Shown: positions 8,366-17,751 of the stretch, in pieces
Numbering within the stretch: position 1 is the stretch's first letter
Layout: every line of letters begins with the position of its first letter
Source: Dyella japonica A8
GTDB taxonomy: Bacteria; Pseudomonadota; Gammaproteobacteria; Xanthomonadales; Rhodanobacteraceae
NCBI RefSeq assembly: GCF_000725385.1
Contig: NZ_CP008884.1
Span: forward strand, 1,550,001-1,614,000
Length of the DNA stretch: 64,000 nt
Direction: 5' to 3'
Program-made: the position numbers and the translations under genes
Notes under the pieces: generated by a model
The model's input: the letters and a program-made list of their open reading frames with translations, nothing else
Databases searched by the model: none
What the model was told of the DNA's origin: nothing

Positions 8366-9319
8366 ATGCCCATGGCGGCATGGCGCAAGCAGGGGCTGGT
8401 CTTCGACACCGCGCGACAGGGCGTGGGCGGCTGGATGCGTCATTCCGCGCTGACGCCAACCCCTTGGCGGATGGACGGCGAAACCATTCGCGTCTACGCC
8501 GGCTTCCGCGACGACGAGGGCGTGAGCCGCATCGGCTACGTCGACGTGCTTGCGGACGATCCGTCCGTCGTGCGTCGCGTCAGCAGCGCACCGGTGCTGG
8601 ACGTGGGCCGTGGCGGCTGTTTCGATGACAACGGCATGATCCTGGGCGATGTCGTGGACGGGCCCGGCGGCCTCCATCTGTTCTACGTGGGCTTTCAGCG
8701 CGTGGCGCGCGCGAAGTTCCTGGCCTTCACCGGACTGGCCCTGTCCACCGATGGTGGCGAGTCTTTCCAGCGCGTGCAGGACACGCCCATCCTCGACCGT
8801 GCCCCCGGGCGCAGCACCATCGGCGCCGTGCACTCGGCGATGTTCGATGGCGCGCAGTGGCGCCTCTGGTACGCCGTGGGCGACGACTGGGAGTTCATCG
8901 ACGGGCGGCCGTTTCCCCGCTATCACATCCGTTGCGTGACGACGCGCGACCTGGCGGATATCCCCCGCGATGACCACGTCTGCCTGTTGCCGCGCGGCAG
9001 CGAGTACCGCATCGGACGACCGCGCGTCTACCGGATGGACGGCCGTTACGCGATGGTGTTTACGCGCGGCAACGTCACCGGCGAATACTTCCCCGGGCTG
9101 GCTTTCAGCGACGATGGCATCGGCTGGGAACGCCGCGACGAGGCGCTGGGCATTGCCCTTTCCGACAGCGGCTGGGACTCGCGCACGCTGTGCTATCCCG
9201 CGCTGATACGCCGCGGCGACGACGTGCTGATGTTCTACAACGGCAACGACATGGGGCTGGATGGCTTCGGTGTGGCGGTCGCCCGCACGCCGCTGTTCGA
9301 CGGTGGCGACCATGCTTGA
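8366..9319 (+). CDS. GH43/GH32-like five-bladed beta-propeller protein
   Basis: A 317-residue protein without signal peptide. It has repeated propeller-blade motifs seen in glycosyl-hydrolase-like families: MRHSALTPTPW, IRVYAGFRDDEGVSRIGYVDV, GMILGDVV, LHLFYVGFQ, WRLWYAVGDDWEF and VLMFYNGNDMGLDGFGVAVA. Proteins of this type recur in surface-sugar gene clusters, sometimes annotated as glycosylase or GIPC-transferase N-terminal-like. Whether it is a glycosidase, a transferase or a binding protein is not known. Start and stop are tightly packed between the acetyltransferase and the FemAB-like gene (8-bp overlap downstream). Confidence 0.6.
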   Translation: MPMAAWRKQGLVFDTARQGVGGWMRHSALTPTPWRMDGETIRVYAGFRDDEGVSRIGYVDVLADDPSVVRRVSSAPVLDVGRGGCFDDNGMILGDVVDGPGGLHLFYVGFQRVARAKFLAFTGLALSTDGGESFQRVQDTPILDRAPGRSTIGAVHSAMFDGAQWRLWYAVGDDWEFIDGRPFPRYHIRCVTTRDLADIPRDDHVCLLPRGSEYRIGRPRVYRMDGRYAMVFTRGNVTGEYFPGLAFSDDGIGWERRDEALGIALSDSGWDSRTLCYPALIRRGDDVLMFYNGNDMGLDGFGVAVARTPLFDGGDHA

Positions 9320-10244
9320 GGTACGCCGCTACCAGCCGTCGGACGCCAACGCCTGGGATGCCGCGGTGGCGCGCTCGAGGAATGGCAATTTCCTGCACCG
9401 GCGTGCCTACATGGATTATCACGCCGACCGCTTCACGGACTGCTCGCTGGTGGTGGAGCGGGGCGGCGAGATGGTGGCCGTGTTTCCCGCCAATATTCGC
9501 GAGCACGTGGTGACCAGCCATGGCGGGCTGACCTACGCGGGCCTGATCGCGACCCACGAGCTGCGGGCCGAATCCACCCTCGCCGTGTTCGAACGGATGG
9601 CCGGGCATTACCGGCAGGCCGGCGCGCAACGCCTGATCTACAAGCCGGTGCCGCATGTGTTCCACGCCTACCCGAGCGAGGAGGACCTGTATGCCCTGCA
9701 GCGGATGGGGGCACGGCTGAAGCGACGGGACATTTCCTCAGTGGCGCTGTTGCGTGACGGCGCGGGCTTCTCGGACACGCGGCGGCGGGCCATCCGCAAG
9801 GCGAAGAGCGCCGGTGTGCAGATCCAGCGCGGCGACGACCTCACGGCGTTCCACGCCTTGCTGAGCGAGGTGTTGCGGGGGCACGGTGCCGCACCCACGC
9901 ACAGCGCGGCCGAGCTGAGCCTGTTGCAGTCGCGCTTCCCCGGGCAGATCGTGCTTCATGAGGCGCGCATGGACGGGGCCCTGCTCGCTGGCGTGCTCGT
10001 CTATGACTTCGGGCAGACGGTGCACGCGCAATACATCGCTGCCTCGGCAGAGGGCAAGCGCGTCGACGCACTCAGCCTGCTGCTCGGCGAACTGGTGGAT
10101 GCCGTATACGCGGACCGTACCTATTTCAGCTTTGGCATCTCCACCGAGCAGGAGGGGAGGGTGCTGAACAGCGGGCTGGTCGCGCAGAAGGAATCCTTCG
10201 GCGCGCGTGGCGTCGTGCACGACTTCTACGAGTGGACGCTGTGA
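9312..10244 (+). CDS. FemAB/GNAT-like acyltransferase
   Basis: 310 residues. Two GNAT-like halves are visible, with the C-terminal half of the Acetyltransf_6/BioF2-like type ([27 protein letters not shown] and [19 protein letters not shown]). This FemAB-like family moves acyl or aminoacyl groups in polysaccharide and peptidoglycan pathways. The ATG at 9312 overlaps the preceding stop by 8 bp, and the stop shares one base with the next start. It probably decorates the repeat unit with an acyl or amino-acyl group on an amino sugar; the donor cannot be inferred. Confidence 0.7.
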   Translation: MLEVRRYQPSDANAWDAAVARSRNGNFLHRRAYMDYHADRFTDCSLVVERGGEMVAVFPANIREHVVTSHGGLTYAGLIATHELRAESTLAVFERMAGHYRQAGAQRLIYKPVPHVFHAYPSEEDLYALQRMGARLKRRDISSVALLRDGAGFSDTRRRAIRKAKSAGVQIQRGDDLTAFHALLSEVLRGHGAAPTHSAAELSLLQSRFPGQIVLHEARMDGALLAGVLVYDFGQTVHAQYIAASAEGKRVDALSLLLGELVDAVYADRTYFSFGISTEQEGRVLNSGLVAQKESFGARGVVHDFYEWTL

Positions 10245-11356
10245 TGGACGTGCCCTTCCTCTCGCTGCGCGACGTCAATGCCCGCTATGTCGACGAGCTC
10301 AAGGCCGCCGCGGCGCGGGTGATCGATTCGGGCTGGTACATCATGGGCGACGAACTGGCGGCCTTCGAGCGCGAGTTCGCCGCTTACTGCGGTGTCGGGC
10401 ATGCCGTGGGCGTGGGCAACGGGCTGGACGCACTGTCGTTGATCCTGCGCGGCTACAAGGAGATGGGGCGGCTGCGCGACGGTGACGAGGTGATCGTTCC
10501 CGGCAACACCTTCATCGCCACCTTCCTGGCGATTTCCGCGAACCGGCTGGTGCCGGTGCCGGTGGAGCCGGACCCGGCCACCTGCAACATCGATCCGGCC
10601 CATGTCGCGGCCGCGGTGGGGACGCGCACGCGCGCGATCATGCCGGTGCACCTGTACGGGCAGCTGGCGGACATGGCCGCGTTGGCGGACATCGCGGACC
10701 GGCACCGCCTGCTGCTGATCGAGGATGCCGCGCAGGCGCATGGCGCGAGCGATGGCGCCCGGCGGGCCGGGGCCTTCGGTGACGCGGCGGGATTCAGCTT
10801 CTTCCCCGCCAAGAACCTGGGCGCGCTCGGTGACGGCGGCGCCGTCGTGACGAATGACGACGAGCTCGCCGCGCGCGTGACGGCGCTGCGCAACTACGGC
10901 TCCGAGGTGAAGTATCACCACCTGTACCAGGGACTCAACTCGCGCCTCGACGAGATGCAGGCGGCCATGCTGCGGGTCAAGCTGGCGCATCTGGACGAAG
11001 AGGTCGCGCGTCGCCGGCAGGTGGCGCGACGCTACCGCGATGGGATACGTCATCCGCAGATCGCGCTGCCGCGCGTGCAGGCCGAAGAGAGGCATGCGTG
11101 GCACCTGTTCGTGGTCCGCTGCGCCCAGCGCGACGCGCTCCGGGATCACCTTGGCGCGCACGGCGTGCAGAGCCAGGTGCACTACCCGGTGCCGGCGCAC
11201 CGCCAGCCGGCCTATGCGTCGCTGCACGATGCACAACTGCCAGTCACCGAACAGATGCACCGCGAGGTGCTGAGCCTGCCGATGAGCCCGGTTATGGGCG
11301 AGGAAGCCATTGCGCGGGTTATCGATGCGTGCAATGCCTTCGGAGGCGCGGCGTGA
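10244..11356 (+). CDS. DegT/DnrJ/EryC1 sugar aminotransferase (FdtB/QdtB-like)
   Basis: About 370 residues of PLP-dependent sugar aminotransferase. The Schiff-base Lys is residue 190 in [16 protein letters not shown], the PLP ring contact Asp is in [11 protein letters not shown], and [10 protein letters not shown] forms the phosphate-binding turn. With the FdtA-like isomerase and acetyltransferase upstream, it most likely aminates the 3-oxo intermediate to dTDP-3-amino-3,6-dideoxyhexose using glutamate. The start at 10244 shares a base with the previous stop (TGATG); the stop overlaps the flippase GTG (GTGA). Closely related aminotransferases act at C4, so the position is inferred from the neighbours. 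Confidence 0.85.
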   Translation: MDVPFLSLRDVNARYVDELKAAAARVIDSGWYIMGDELAAFEREFAAYCGVGHAVGVGNGLDALSLILRGYKEMGRLRDGDEVIVPGNTFIATFLAISANRLVPVPVEPDPATCNIDPAHVAAAVGTRTRAIMPVHLYGQLADMAALADIADRHRLLLIEDAAQAHGASDGARRAGAFGDAAGFSFFPAKNLGALGDGGAVVTNDDELAARVTALRNYGSEVKYHHLYQGLNSRLDEMQAAMLRVKLAHLDEEVARRRQVARRYRDGIRHPQIALPRVQAEERHAWHLFVVRCAQRDALRDHLGAHGVQSQVHYPVPAHRQPAYASLHDAQLPVTEQMHREVLSLPMSPVMGEEAIARVIDACNAFGGAA

Positions 11357-12603
11357 ACATCGCGCGCGCCAGCATCTACGCATCCATCGCCACGGCGGCC
11401 AAGCTGCTCGCGGGCCTGGTCATCATCAAGCTGGTGGCATGGAAGGCGGGCCCCGAAGGCGTGGGCCGGCTGGGCCAGTTCATGAGCCTGATGTCGGTGC
11501 TGGCCGTGCTGGCCGGCGGCGGCATCAGTGCGGGCGTGGTGAAGTACGTCGCCGAATATCGGGATGATCCGCAGAAGCTCTCGCGCCTGCTGGCCGCGGC
11601 GCTGTGGTACGCGCTGTGCGCGTCCTGTCTGACCGGCGCGGTCGGCCTGCTGCTCAGCCGGCAGATCGCCGGCTGGCTGCTGGGCGATATCCGTTACCAG
11701 GGGCTCATCGCCGTGCTGGCGGCGGTGCAGCTGGGCATCGCGCTGGTCAACTACATCCTGGCCGTCATCAACGGCTTCATGGACGTGAAGCGGCTGGCCT
11801 GCATCCAGGTGCTGGGTTCGCTGCTGAGCATTGTGGTGGCGCTGGCCTTGGCGCACTGGCTGCATCTCTATGGCGCTTTGCTCGCGCTGGTGATCGGGCA
11901 GCTGCTGGTACTGGTGGTCGGCCTGCCGGCCTGGTGGCATAGCCCGTACTTCGACCGCGGCATGCTGCGCATGCGCTTCGATCGCGAGATGACGCTGCGG
12001 CTGGCCGCGTTCTCCGTGATGACGCTGACCTCCGCGCTGCTGCCGCCGCTGGTGAACATCGCCGTGCGCGATCACCTCGCCGGGCGCTTCGGTTGGGAGC
12101 AGGTGGGCTACTGGCAGGCCGTAGGCAAGGTGTCGGATGCGTACCTGTTGTTCCTCACCACCGCCATCAATGTGTATTACCTGCCCAAGCTGGCCTCCAC
12201 GCATGCGCGCGAGTCGCTGGTGTCGGAACTGCGCCAGGCCTATCGCTACATCATGCCGGCCGTCGTGTTGCTGGCCGCCGGGGTCTACCTGTGCCGTGGC
12301 TGGGTGACGTCGCTGTTGTTCAGTGACGGCTTCGCCGCTGCCAATGCCTTGTACGCGCCGCAACTGGTCGGCGACGTGGTGAAGATTGCCTCGTTCGTCC
12401 TGTCCTACGTGATGCTGGCCAAGGCCATGACGCGGCTGTTCGTGGCGTCCGAGCTGGCCTTCGCCATCAGCTACGTGGGGTTGGTGTTTCTGTTCACCGC
12501 GCGCTTCGGTCTGGTCGGGGCCATGTATGCGTTCGCGGTGAACTACGCGCTTTACCTGGTTTTCAACGTGGTCATCGTGCGTCGCTACCTGGGAGGGCTA
12601 TGA
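11353..12603 (+). CDS. wzx: Wzx-type lipid-linked oligosaccharide flippase
   Basis: 416 residues with about twelve hydrophobic segments, of the polysaccharide-export/MOP superfamily and closest in style to O-antigen translocase WzxE (opening with [21 protein letters not shown]). It would move undecaprenyl-linked repeat units to the periplasmic face. The GTG start at 11353 overlaps the aminotransferase stop. A Wzy-like polymerase and a Wzz-like protein follow two genes later, which identifies a Wzx/Wzy-dependent pathway. Confidence 0.85.
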   Translation: MNIARASIYASIATAAKLLAGLVIIKLVAWKAGPEGVGRLGQFMSLMSVLAVLAGGGISAGVVKYVAEYRDDPQKLSRLLAAALWYALCASCLTGAVGLLLSRQIAGWLLGDIRYQGLIAVLAAVQLGIALVNYILAVINGFMDVKRLACIQVLGSLLSIVVALALAHWLHLYGALLALVIGQLLVLVVGLPAWWHSPYFDRGMLRMRFDREMTLRLAAFSVMTLTSALLPPLVNIAVRDHLAGRFGWEQVGYWQAVGKVSDAYLLFLTTAINVYYLPKLASTHARESLVSELRQAYRYIMPAVVLLAAGVYLCRGWVTSLLFSDGFAAANALYAPQLVGDVVKIASFVLSYVMLAKAMTRLFVASELAFAISYVGLVFLFTARFGLVGAMYAFAVNYALYLVFNVVIVRRYLGGL

Positions 12604-13538
12604 CGATGGACGGAGGCGCACCCATGCCGCTGGTGTCCGTGCTGGTGCCTGCGTACAACCACGAGGCCTTCGTGGAGCGCTGCCTCGACAGCGTGCTGGA
12701 GGATCCGTACCCGTCGAAGGAAATCGTCATCATCGACGACGGCTCCACCGACGGTACCGGCCGGCGGATCGCCGCCTGGATCTCTCGCCATGGCAACGAG
12801 GTGCCGGTGGAATACGTGCGCCGCGGCAACAAGGGCATCACCGCCACGCTCAATGAACTGGCCGCGCGCGCGCGTGGCGATTTCCTGCGGCTGGGCGCGA
12901 GCGACGATTACCTGTTGCCGGGCGGCCTCGACGCGCAGGTGGGCTACCTGCTGACGCATCCCGGCAAGTGGGCGGTGATCGGCGACTCGGAAGTGGTGGA
13001 CCAGCACGGCCACCGCCTGCACGACAGCGGCATGCGTGACCTGCACCATGCGGACAAGGCGCTCTATCGCACCGACGACGGCATCCGCCGCGCGGTGATC
13101 ACGCAATGGGCCATCGGCGGCCCGGTGACCCTAGTGCGTCGCCGCGCGCTGGAGACGGTGGCCGGGTGGAGCGAGGGCCTGCGCTTCGACGACTGGGATT
13201 TCTTCCTGCGCCTGGCCGCGCACGATGCCATCGGTTTCATCGACTGCAACGTGTGCGCCTACCGCATCCACGGTACGAACGTAAGCCGCACACGCGATGC
13301 CCGCACCCGCATCCACAACCTCATCGAGGCGCGTGACGTGGCGATCCGGCGCATGGCCATGTTCGATGAGCCGTACCGCACGCTGTTGCTTGCGCAGTCG
13401 CACCATCTGGGCGCCAAGGTGTCCTTTCTGCAGCGGCGGCTGTGGTCGGTGGTGATGCACATGGCGGTCTACGGGCTGCTGTTGCTGGTCGCGCGGACGC
13501 GGCGCGGGCCGCCGCATCGAGTGGTGACGCCGGCATGA
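12600..13538 (+). CDS. family 2 glycosyltransferase
   Basis: A 312-residue GT-A fold transferase. It begins with VSVLVPAYNHEAFVERCLDSV and has the nucleotide-sugar binding DDGSTDGT, the DXD-like GASDDY motif and the acceptor-loop motif FDDWDFFLRLA. The C-terminus has a hydrophobic stretch (VVMHMAVYGLLLLVA) that may touch the membrane. It overlaps the flippase stop by four bases and the polymerase start by four bases. It presumably adds one sugar of the repeat unit to the lipid carrier. Confidence 0.88.
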   Translation: MTMDGGAPMPLVSVLVPAYNHEAFVERCLDSVLEDPYPSKEIVIIDDGSTDGTGRRIAAWISRHGNEVPVEYVRRGNKGITATLNELAARARGDFLRLGASDDYLLPGGLDAQVGYLLTHPGKWAVIGDSEVVDQHGHRLHDSGMRDLHHADKALYRTDDGIRRAVITQWAIGGPVTLVRRRALETVAGWSEGLRFDDWDFFLRLAAHDAIGFIDCNVCAYRIHGTNVSRTRDARTRIHNLIEARDVAIRRMAMFDEPYRTLLLAQSHHLGAKVSFLQRRLWSVVMHMAVYGLLLLVARTRRGPPHRVVTPA

Positions 13539-14716
13539 AACAGCTCCTGCGCCTGCCGTCGTTCTACCTGAGCATGCCGCTGCTGGTCGCCTGCGGGCTG
13601 ACCCTGCTCACCTACGACCTGCCGACCGACTACCTGGAAGGGCTGTTGCTGCTGGCCGCCGTCGCCATGGCCATCCTGGCATTCGACGTCTTCGCCGGTG
13701 TGCGCCTGCCACGCAGCGAGGCGTTCCTTGCCCGCGACTACGCCGGCACGCGGGATGCTTTGGTCGCCCTGGTATTCGCCGCGCTGATCGTGGCGTTCTG
13801 CGCGCTCGATCTGTTGCTCTTTCCGGTGCCCCTGTTTGCCTCTCCCTCGTCCTACGCGAACATGGAAGGTGGTCGCGACCACATCCGGCACGTGTCCGAC
13901 ATGTGCTGGGTACTGCCGCCGATCGGCCTGCTGTGCACGCGCAACCGCTGGCTGCGCGCCACACTGGTGCTGATCGGCTTTGTCTTCCCGGTGCTGGTGA
14001 TCGACCGCAACCGCATCTTCGCCGCCTTGTTCTCCGTCGCGCTGGTGATGCTGCTGCGGCGTCCCGAGGCGAAGCCCTTCCCGTGGAAGCGGGTGCTGGC
14101 GCTGGCGCTTGCCGGCACCGTGGTGTTCTCGGTGCTCGGCATCCTGCGCTCGGGCACGCTGGACTACGTCACGCTGCCCTTCAGCGACATGTACCGGGAT
14201 GCGCCGCAGGGCGTGAAATGGCTGCTGCTGTACGCCAGCGCGGGGCCTTACAACTTCGCCGCCATCCTGGCCAAGCAGTACTCGGATACCCATTTCCTGA
14301 TCAATCAGCTGGTGCCGATGGCCGGTTCGATCGTCACGGCGGGCACCGGCATTCCGCTGGACGCGCCCAACATAAACGTGGGCACGGAGTTCTTTCCCTT
14401 CCTCATGGCGCTGGGGCCGGCGGGTGCCGTCGCCTCCATGGTCGCGCTGTACCTGATGCTGCTGTGGAGCGTGCGCCGCGTGCAGCCCACGGTGCCGTTG
14501 TTCGGTCTGCTGATCTTCCTGCGCGTGTCCTATACGGCCGCCATGGCGCCCTTCGCGCCGCAGGCCTTCACCTGGACCAGCTTCGGTTTCATCGCGCTGT
14601 GCCTGTTGCTGCAGCTGGTGGCAGCGCTGCTGCCGGATCGCCGGCGCGCCGCCGCCACATCCTTCGATCACGCCGTACCCGCGGGTGCCGGCGCGTCCCC
14701 AACCACCCATCCATGA
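13535..14716 (+). CDS. Wzy-like oligosaccharide repeat-unit polymerase
   Basis: 393 residues with ten or more transmembrane segments and a long periplasmic loop, the architecture of O-antigen/exopolysaccharide polymerases; sequence similarity in this family is always low. Conserved-looking Arg and Asp residues lie in the hydrophilic loop around VIDRNRIFAAL. The start at 13535 overlaps the glycosyltransferase stop (ATGA), and a Wzz-like gene follows with another ATGA. The assignment rests on topology plus position between Wzx, glycosyltransferase and Wzz genes. Confidence 0.72.
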   Translation: MKQLLRLPSFYLSMPLLVACGLTLLTYDLPTDYLEGLLLLAAVAMAILAFDVFAGVRLPRSEAFLARDYAGTRDALVALVFAALIVAFCALDLLLFPVPLFASPSSYANMEGGRDHIRHVSDMCWVLPPIGLLCTRNRWLRATLVLIGFVFPVLVIDRNRIFAALFSVALVMLLRRPEAKPFPWKRVLALALAGTVVFSVLGILRSGTLDYVTLPFSDMYRDAPQGVKWLLLYASAGPYNFAAILAKQYSDTHFLINQLVPMAGSIVTAGTGIPLDAPNINVGTEFFPFLMALGPAGAVASMVALYLMLLWSVRRVQPTVPLFGLLIFLRVSYTAAMAPFAPQAFTWTSFGFIALCLLLQLVAALLPDRRRAAATSFDHAVPAGAGASPTTHP

Positions 14717-15672
14717 GTCAGGCAGCCATGCAACGAGACGAAGTGTACGTACTGGACATGTGGCGGATCCTCCTGCGCGAATGGCGCTGGTTTGTGGCGG
14801 GAGCGCTGCTGGTGCTCGCGGCGGTGTTCGCCTTCGCGCATGCGGCCCGGCCGCAATGGGAGGCGACGGCGTATATCCAGATCGGCCAGGTGTCGGGCGT
14901 GCCGCCGGGACAGGATCCCAAGGTGGAGCCGCTGGCGCGCGTGCTCGAGCGCCTGAAGCTGGTGCCGTTCCAGAACCAGGTGATGGCCAGCATCGGCATC
15001 AAGGACGACGCGCCGGAGGCGAAGCTGTATCGCAAGAGTCTGAAGATCGAGCCGCTGCCGTATGCCGGTCCCCTGGTGAAATTCACCGTGCGCGGCTGGT
15101 CGCCGCAACAAGCCAGGCAGTTTGCCGACGCCACCGTGACGCAGTTGCAGGCTTTGCATCAGAAGCTGCTGGCCGGGCCACTGGCCATGACGCAGGCGCG
15201 ACTGGGCGAGGTGAAGGCCGATCTCGTCAGCGCGCAGAGCGAGCGTCAACGGCTGGCGCAGGCCGTCGGCGATACGCATGGCAAGGACGCGCCGACCGCG
15301 AGCGTGGCGTCCGTGCTGCTCACCACCACCGATGCCGAGATTCTCGGCCTGCGCCAGGCCGAGGGTGATCTCACGGTACGCCTGAGCCCGAACTACACCT
15401 ACGACACCTCCTTGATGTGGCCGATCTACGTGCCCCGCTCGCAGGCCTTTCCGAATCTCTTCCTGGTGATGGGCATCGGCCTGCTCTTCGCCCTGTCGCT
15501 GGGCGCCTTCGCCGCCATCGTGCGGCATGCGCTGCGGCGGTCGCACGGGACCACGATGTCGTTCAACCAAACGGAAGACACAAGGCACCTACCGGCGAAT
15601 GGCGGTCGTGGTGCCCAGGCCGGGCGTGACGCCGTCGCGTCCAATCTTCAGGCAGGCGTGGGTAGCCCATGA
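14713..15672 (+). CDS. Wzz/chain-length-determinant-like membrane protein
   Basis: 319 residues with the Wzz topology: a short cytoplasmic N-terminus, TM1 around residues 27-46 (WFVAGALLVLAAVFAFAHA), a periplasmic domain of about 210 residues with a helical middle, then TM2 near 265-285 (LFLVMGIGLLFALSLGAFAA). A cytoplasmic tail of about 30 residues follows, with no kinase domain. Such proteins set polymer length by working with the polymerase. It overlaps both neighbours by four bases. Confidence 0.75.
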   Translation: MSQAAMQRDEVYVLDMWRILLREWRWFVAGALLVLAAVFAFAHAARPQWEATAYIQIGQVSGVPPGQDPKVEPLARVLERLKLVPFQNQVMASIGIKDDAPEAKLYRKSLKIEPLPYAGPLVKFTVRGWSPQQARQFADATVTQLQALHQKLLAGPLAMTQARLGEVKADLVSAQSERQRLAQAVGDTHGKDAPTASVASVLLTTTDAEILGLRQAEGDLTVRLSPNYTYDTSLMWPIYVPRSQAFPNLFLVMGIGLLFALSLGAFAAIVRHALRRSHGTTMSFNQTEDTRHLPANGGRGAQAGRDAVASNLQAGVGSP

Positions 15673-16511
15673 TGGGACAAGCAAGCCGACGCCCGGCGGA
15701 GGCCTCCTTGAACGAAGCGCAATTGCTCGACACGCAGCGCGCCTTCGACAGCGTTGCCGAGGACTACGATGGCCCGCGCGGCAACAACGAGCTGATCCAG
15801 CGCATGCGCGGCACGCTGTGGGACACCGTGAGCCGCGAGGTGCCGGCGGGCGCGCAGCTGCTGGACATCGGCTGCGGCACCGGCCTGGATGCCATCGAGT
15901 TCGCGCGGCGCGGCTACCAGGTCGTCGCCAGCGACTGGTCCCCGGCGATGGTGGGCCGCACGCGTTCGCGCGCCGCGGTAGCGGGGCTGGAATCGAGCGT
16001 GGTGGCGGTGCACCTGGGCGTGCAGCAACTGGACCAGTTGCAGGAAGAATTCGGCGGCATCTACTCCAACTTCGGTCCGCTCAACTGCGCGCCGGACCTG
16101 CACGTGGTGGCGCAGGAGTGCGCGCGGCTGCTCAAGCCCGGCGGCAAGCTGGTGTTCTCCGTGATCGGGCGCATCTGCCCCTGGGAGCTGGGGCACTACG
16201 CGCTGCGCGGCCGTTTTCGCCGGGCCAGCGTGCGCGGCACGCGCGGCCCGGCGGCGGTGGGCATGAACAAGCACACGATCTGGACGTACTACTACCTGCC
16301 GCGCGAGTTCTACCGCGCCTTCGCCCCGCTGTTCTCGCTGGAGCACTACCGGGCGCTGAGCCTGTTCATGCCGCCGCCGTACCTGGTGCACTACTACCGC
16401 CGTCGCCGGCACTGGTACGAACGGCTGGGGCGCCTCGACGACCACCTCGGCGCGCTGCCGCTGTTGCGCGACATGGGTGACCACTTCCTCATCGTCATGC
16501 GCAGGCGGTAA
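15669..16511 (+). CDS. class I SAM-dependent methyltransferase
   Basis: 280 residues. The SAM-binding motif I is LLDIGCGTGLDAIEFARRGY, followed by the acidic ASDWSPAMV turn and the post-motif LLKPGGKLVFSVIGR. The C-terminal 100 residues are basic and aromatic, and include the hydrophobic patch LSLFMPPPYLVHYY that may bind a lipid-linked acceptor. It probably methylates a sugar or an intermediate made by this operon. The start overlaps the Wzz stop by four bases; an ATG one codon downstream is an alternative. Confidence 0.82.
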   Translation: MMGQASRRPAEASLNEAQLLDTQRAFDSVAEDYDGPRGNNELIQRMRGTLWDTVSREVPAGAQLLDIGCGTGLDAIEFARRGYQVVASDWSPAMVGRTRSRAAVAGLESSVVAVHLGVQQLDQLQEEFGGIYSNFGPLNCAPDLHVVAQECARLLKPGGKLVFSVIGRICPWELGHYALRGRFRRASVRGTRGPAAVGMNKHTIWTYYYLPREFYRAFAPLFSLEHYRALSLFMPPPYLVHYYRRRRHWYERLGRLDDHLGALPLLRDMGDHFLIVMRRR

Positions 16512-16515
16512 TGCC

Positions 16516-17751
16516 ATGGCCGTCCGGTCCGCCCGAGCCCATGCCAGCCTGTGCGGCGCCGCAAGCGTGCTGCCGCAGGGCGTATCGCGCGCACCGCTGC
16601 GGATACGCGGCGGCCGCGTCGCCGCGTCGGTGCCGGCCTGGGCGTACCGGGTGGACCTGCGCGATCACCTGATCTTCCCCGGGCTGGTCAACGCGCACGA
16701 ACACCTGCAGGTGAACGCGGTGCCGCCGCTCGCCACGACCGCGGTGTTTCCCAACAGCTATGCGTGGATCGAGGCGTTCCAGCAGCACTTCGGCGAGCCG
16801 GCCGTGATCGAGGCGCTGCTGGTGCCCAAGGCGGTGCGACTGCGCCATGGCGGGCTGAAGAACCTGCTGGCCGGAACCACCTGCGTCGCGCACCACGATC
16901 CATGGCACACGGCGCTGGATGACGCGGATTTTCCCGTGGCGCTGCTGCGCGACTACGGTTGGAGCTATGCGCTGGACTGGACCTCGTACGGTCCGCCCGT
17001 GCAGCAGAGCTTTGCGCAGACGCCGGTGGACTGGCCGTGGCTGATCCACCTGGCCGAGGGCACGGATGCGGCGGCGCAGGGCGAACTCGCCCGCCTCGAC
17101 GAACTCGGCTGCCTGGCGCCGCGCAGCGTGCTGGTGCACGGCGTGGGGCTGCGCGAGGCGGATATCGACCGGATCATCGCTGTGGGCGCCGGGGTGGTGT
17201 GGTGCCCCACCAGCAACGAACGCCTGCTGGGCCGCACCCTGCGACCGGGCCGGCTGGCCGACGCGGGGCATCTGGCCCTGGGCACGGACTCGCGCCTGAG
17301 CGGATCGCGCGATCTGCTGGAAGAACTGCGTCGCGTCGCTGCCGGCGATGAACTTCCGCCGCAGCAATGGCTGGGACTGGTGACGGACGATGCGGCGCGC
17401 CTGCTGCGCCTGCCGCGGCATGGCCACCTGCAGGTGGGTGCGCACGCGGACCTGGTCATCGTCGCCGATCGCGGCGGCGATCCGTTGCGCAGCCTGGTCG
17501 GCATCGAACGCAGGCAGCTGCGCGCCGTCGTGCGCGATGGCCTGCCACGCATCGCCGACCCGGATTTCGCGGACTGGTTCGAGGCGGCGGGCGTGGAGGC
17601 GGTGCCGGTTACGCTCGACGGTCGCCCCAAGCTGCTCGCCAAGGCGCTGGCAGAACCGGCCGTGATCGCGCTGGAGCCGGGCCTGGTGTTGTCCGACGCC
17701 CGCGACACCCGCGCGGTGCAGGCCTTTATCTCCCTCGAGGCATGCCGCTGA
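16516..17751 (+). CDS. amidohydrolase-superfamily protein, deaminase-like
   Basis: 411 residues of the metal-dependent amidohydrolase fold. The metal-binding HxH is in LVNAHEHLQV, further conserved positions lie in HHDPWH, LIHLAEG and LVHGVGL, and the C-terminal Asp is in LALGTDSRLSGS. The VVWCPTSNERL segment resembles the SAH/MTA/guanine-deaminase branch (CPxSN). The N-terminal small domain (LRIRGGRVAASV) and terminal HADLVIVAD strand also fit. Its place between two methyltransferases in a glycan operon is unusual: it may deaminate or hydrolyse a cluster-specific intermediate, or recycle a methylation by-product. The substrate is not known. Confidence 0.78.
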   Translation: MAVRSARAHASLCGAASVLPQGVSRAPLRIRGGRVAASVPAWAYRVDLRDHLIFPGLVNAHEHLQVNAVPPLATTAVFPNSYAWIEAFQQHFGEPAVIEALLVPKAVRLRHGGLKNLLAGTTCVAHHDPWHTALDDADFPVALLRDYGWSYALDWTSYGPPVQQSFAQTPVDWPWLIHLAEGTDAAAQGELARLDELGCLAPRSVLVHGVGLREADIDRIIAVGAGVVWCPTSNERLLGRTLRPGRLADAGHLALGTDSRLSGSRDLLEELRRVAAGDELPPQQWLGLVTDDAARLLRLPRHGHLQVGAHADLVIVADRGGDPLRSLVGIERRQLRAVVRDGLPRIADPDFADWFEAAGVEAVPVTLDGRPKLLAKALAEPAVIALEPGLVLSDARDTRAVQAFISLEACR

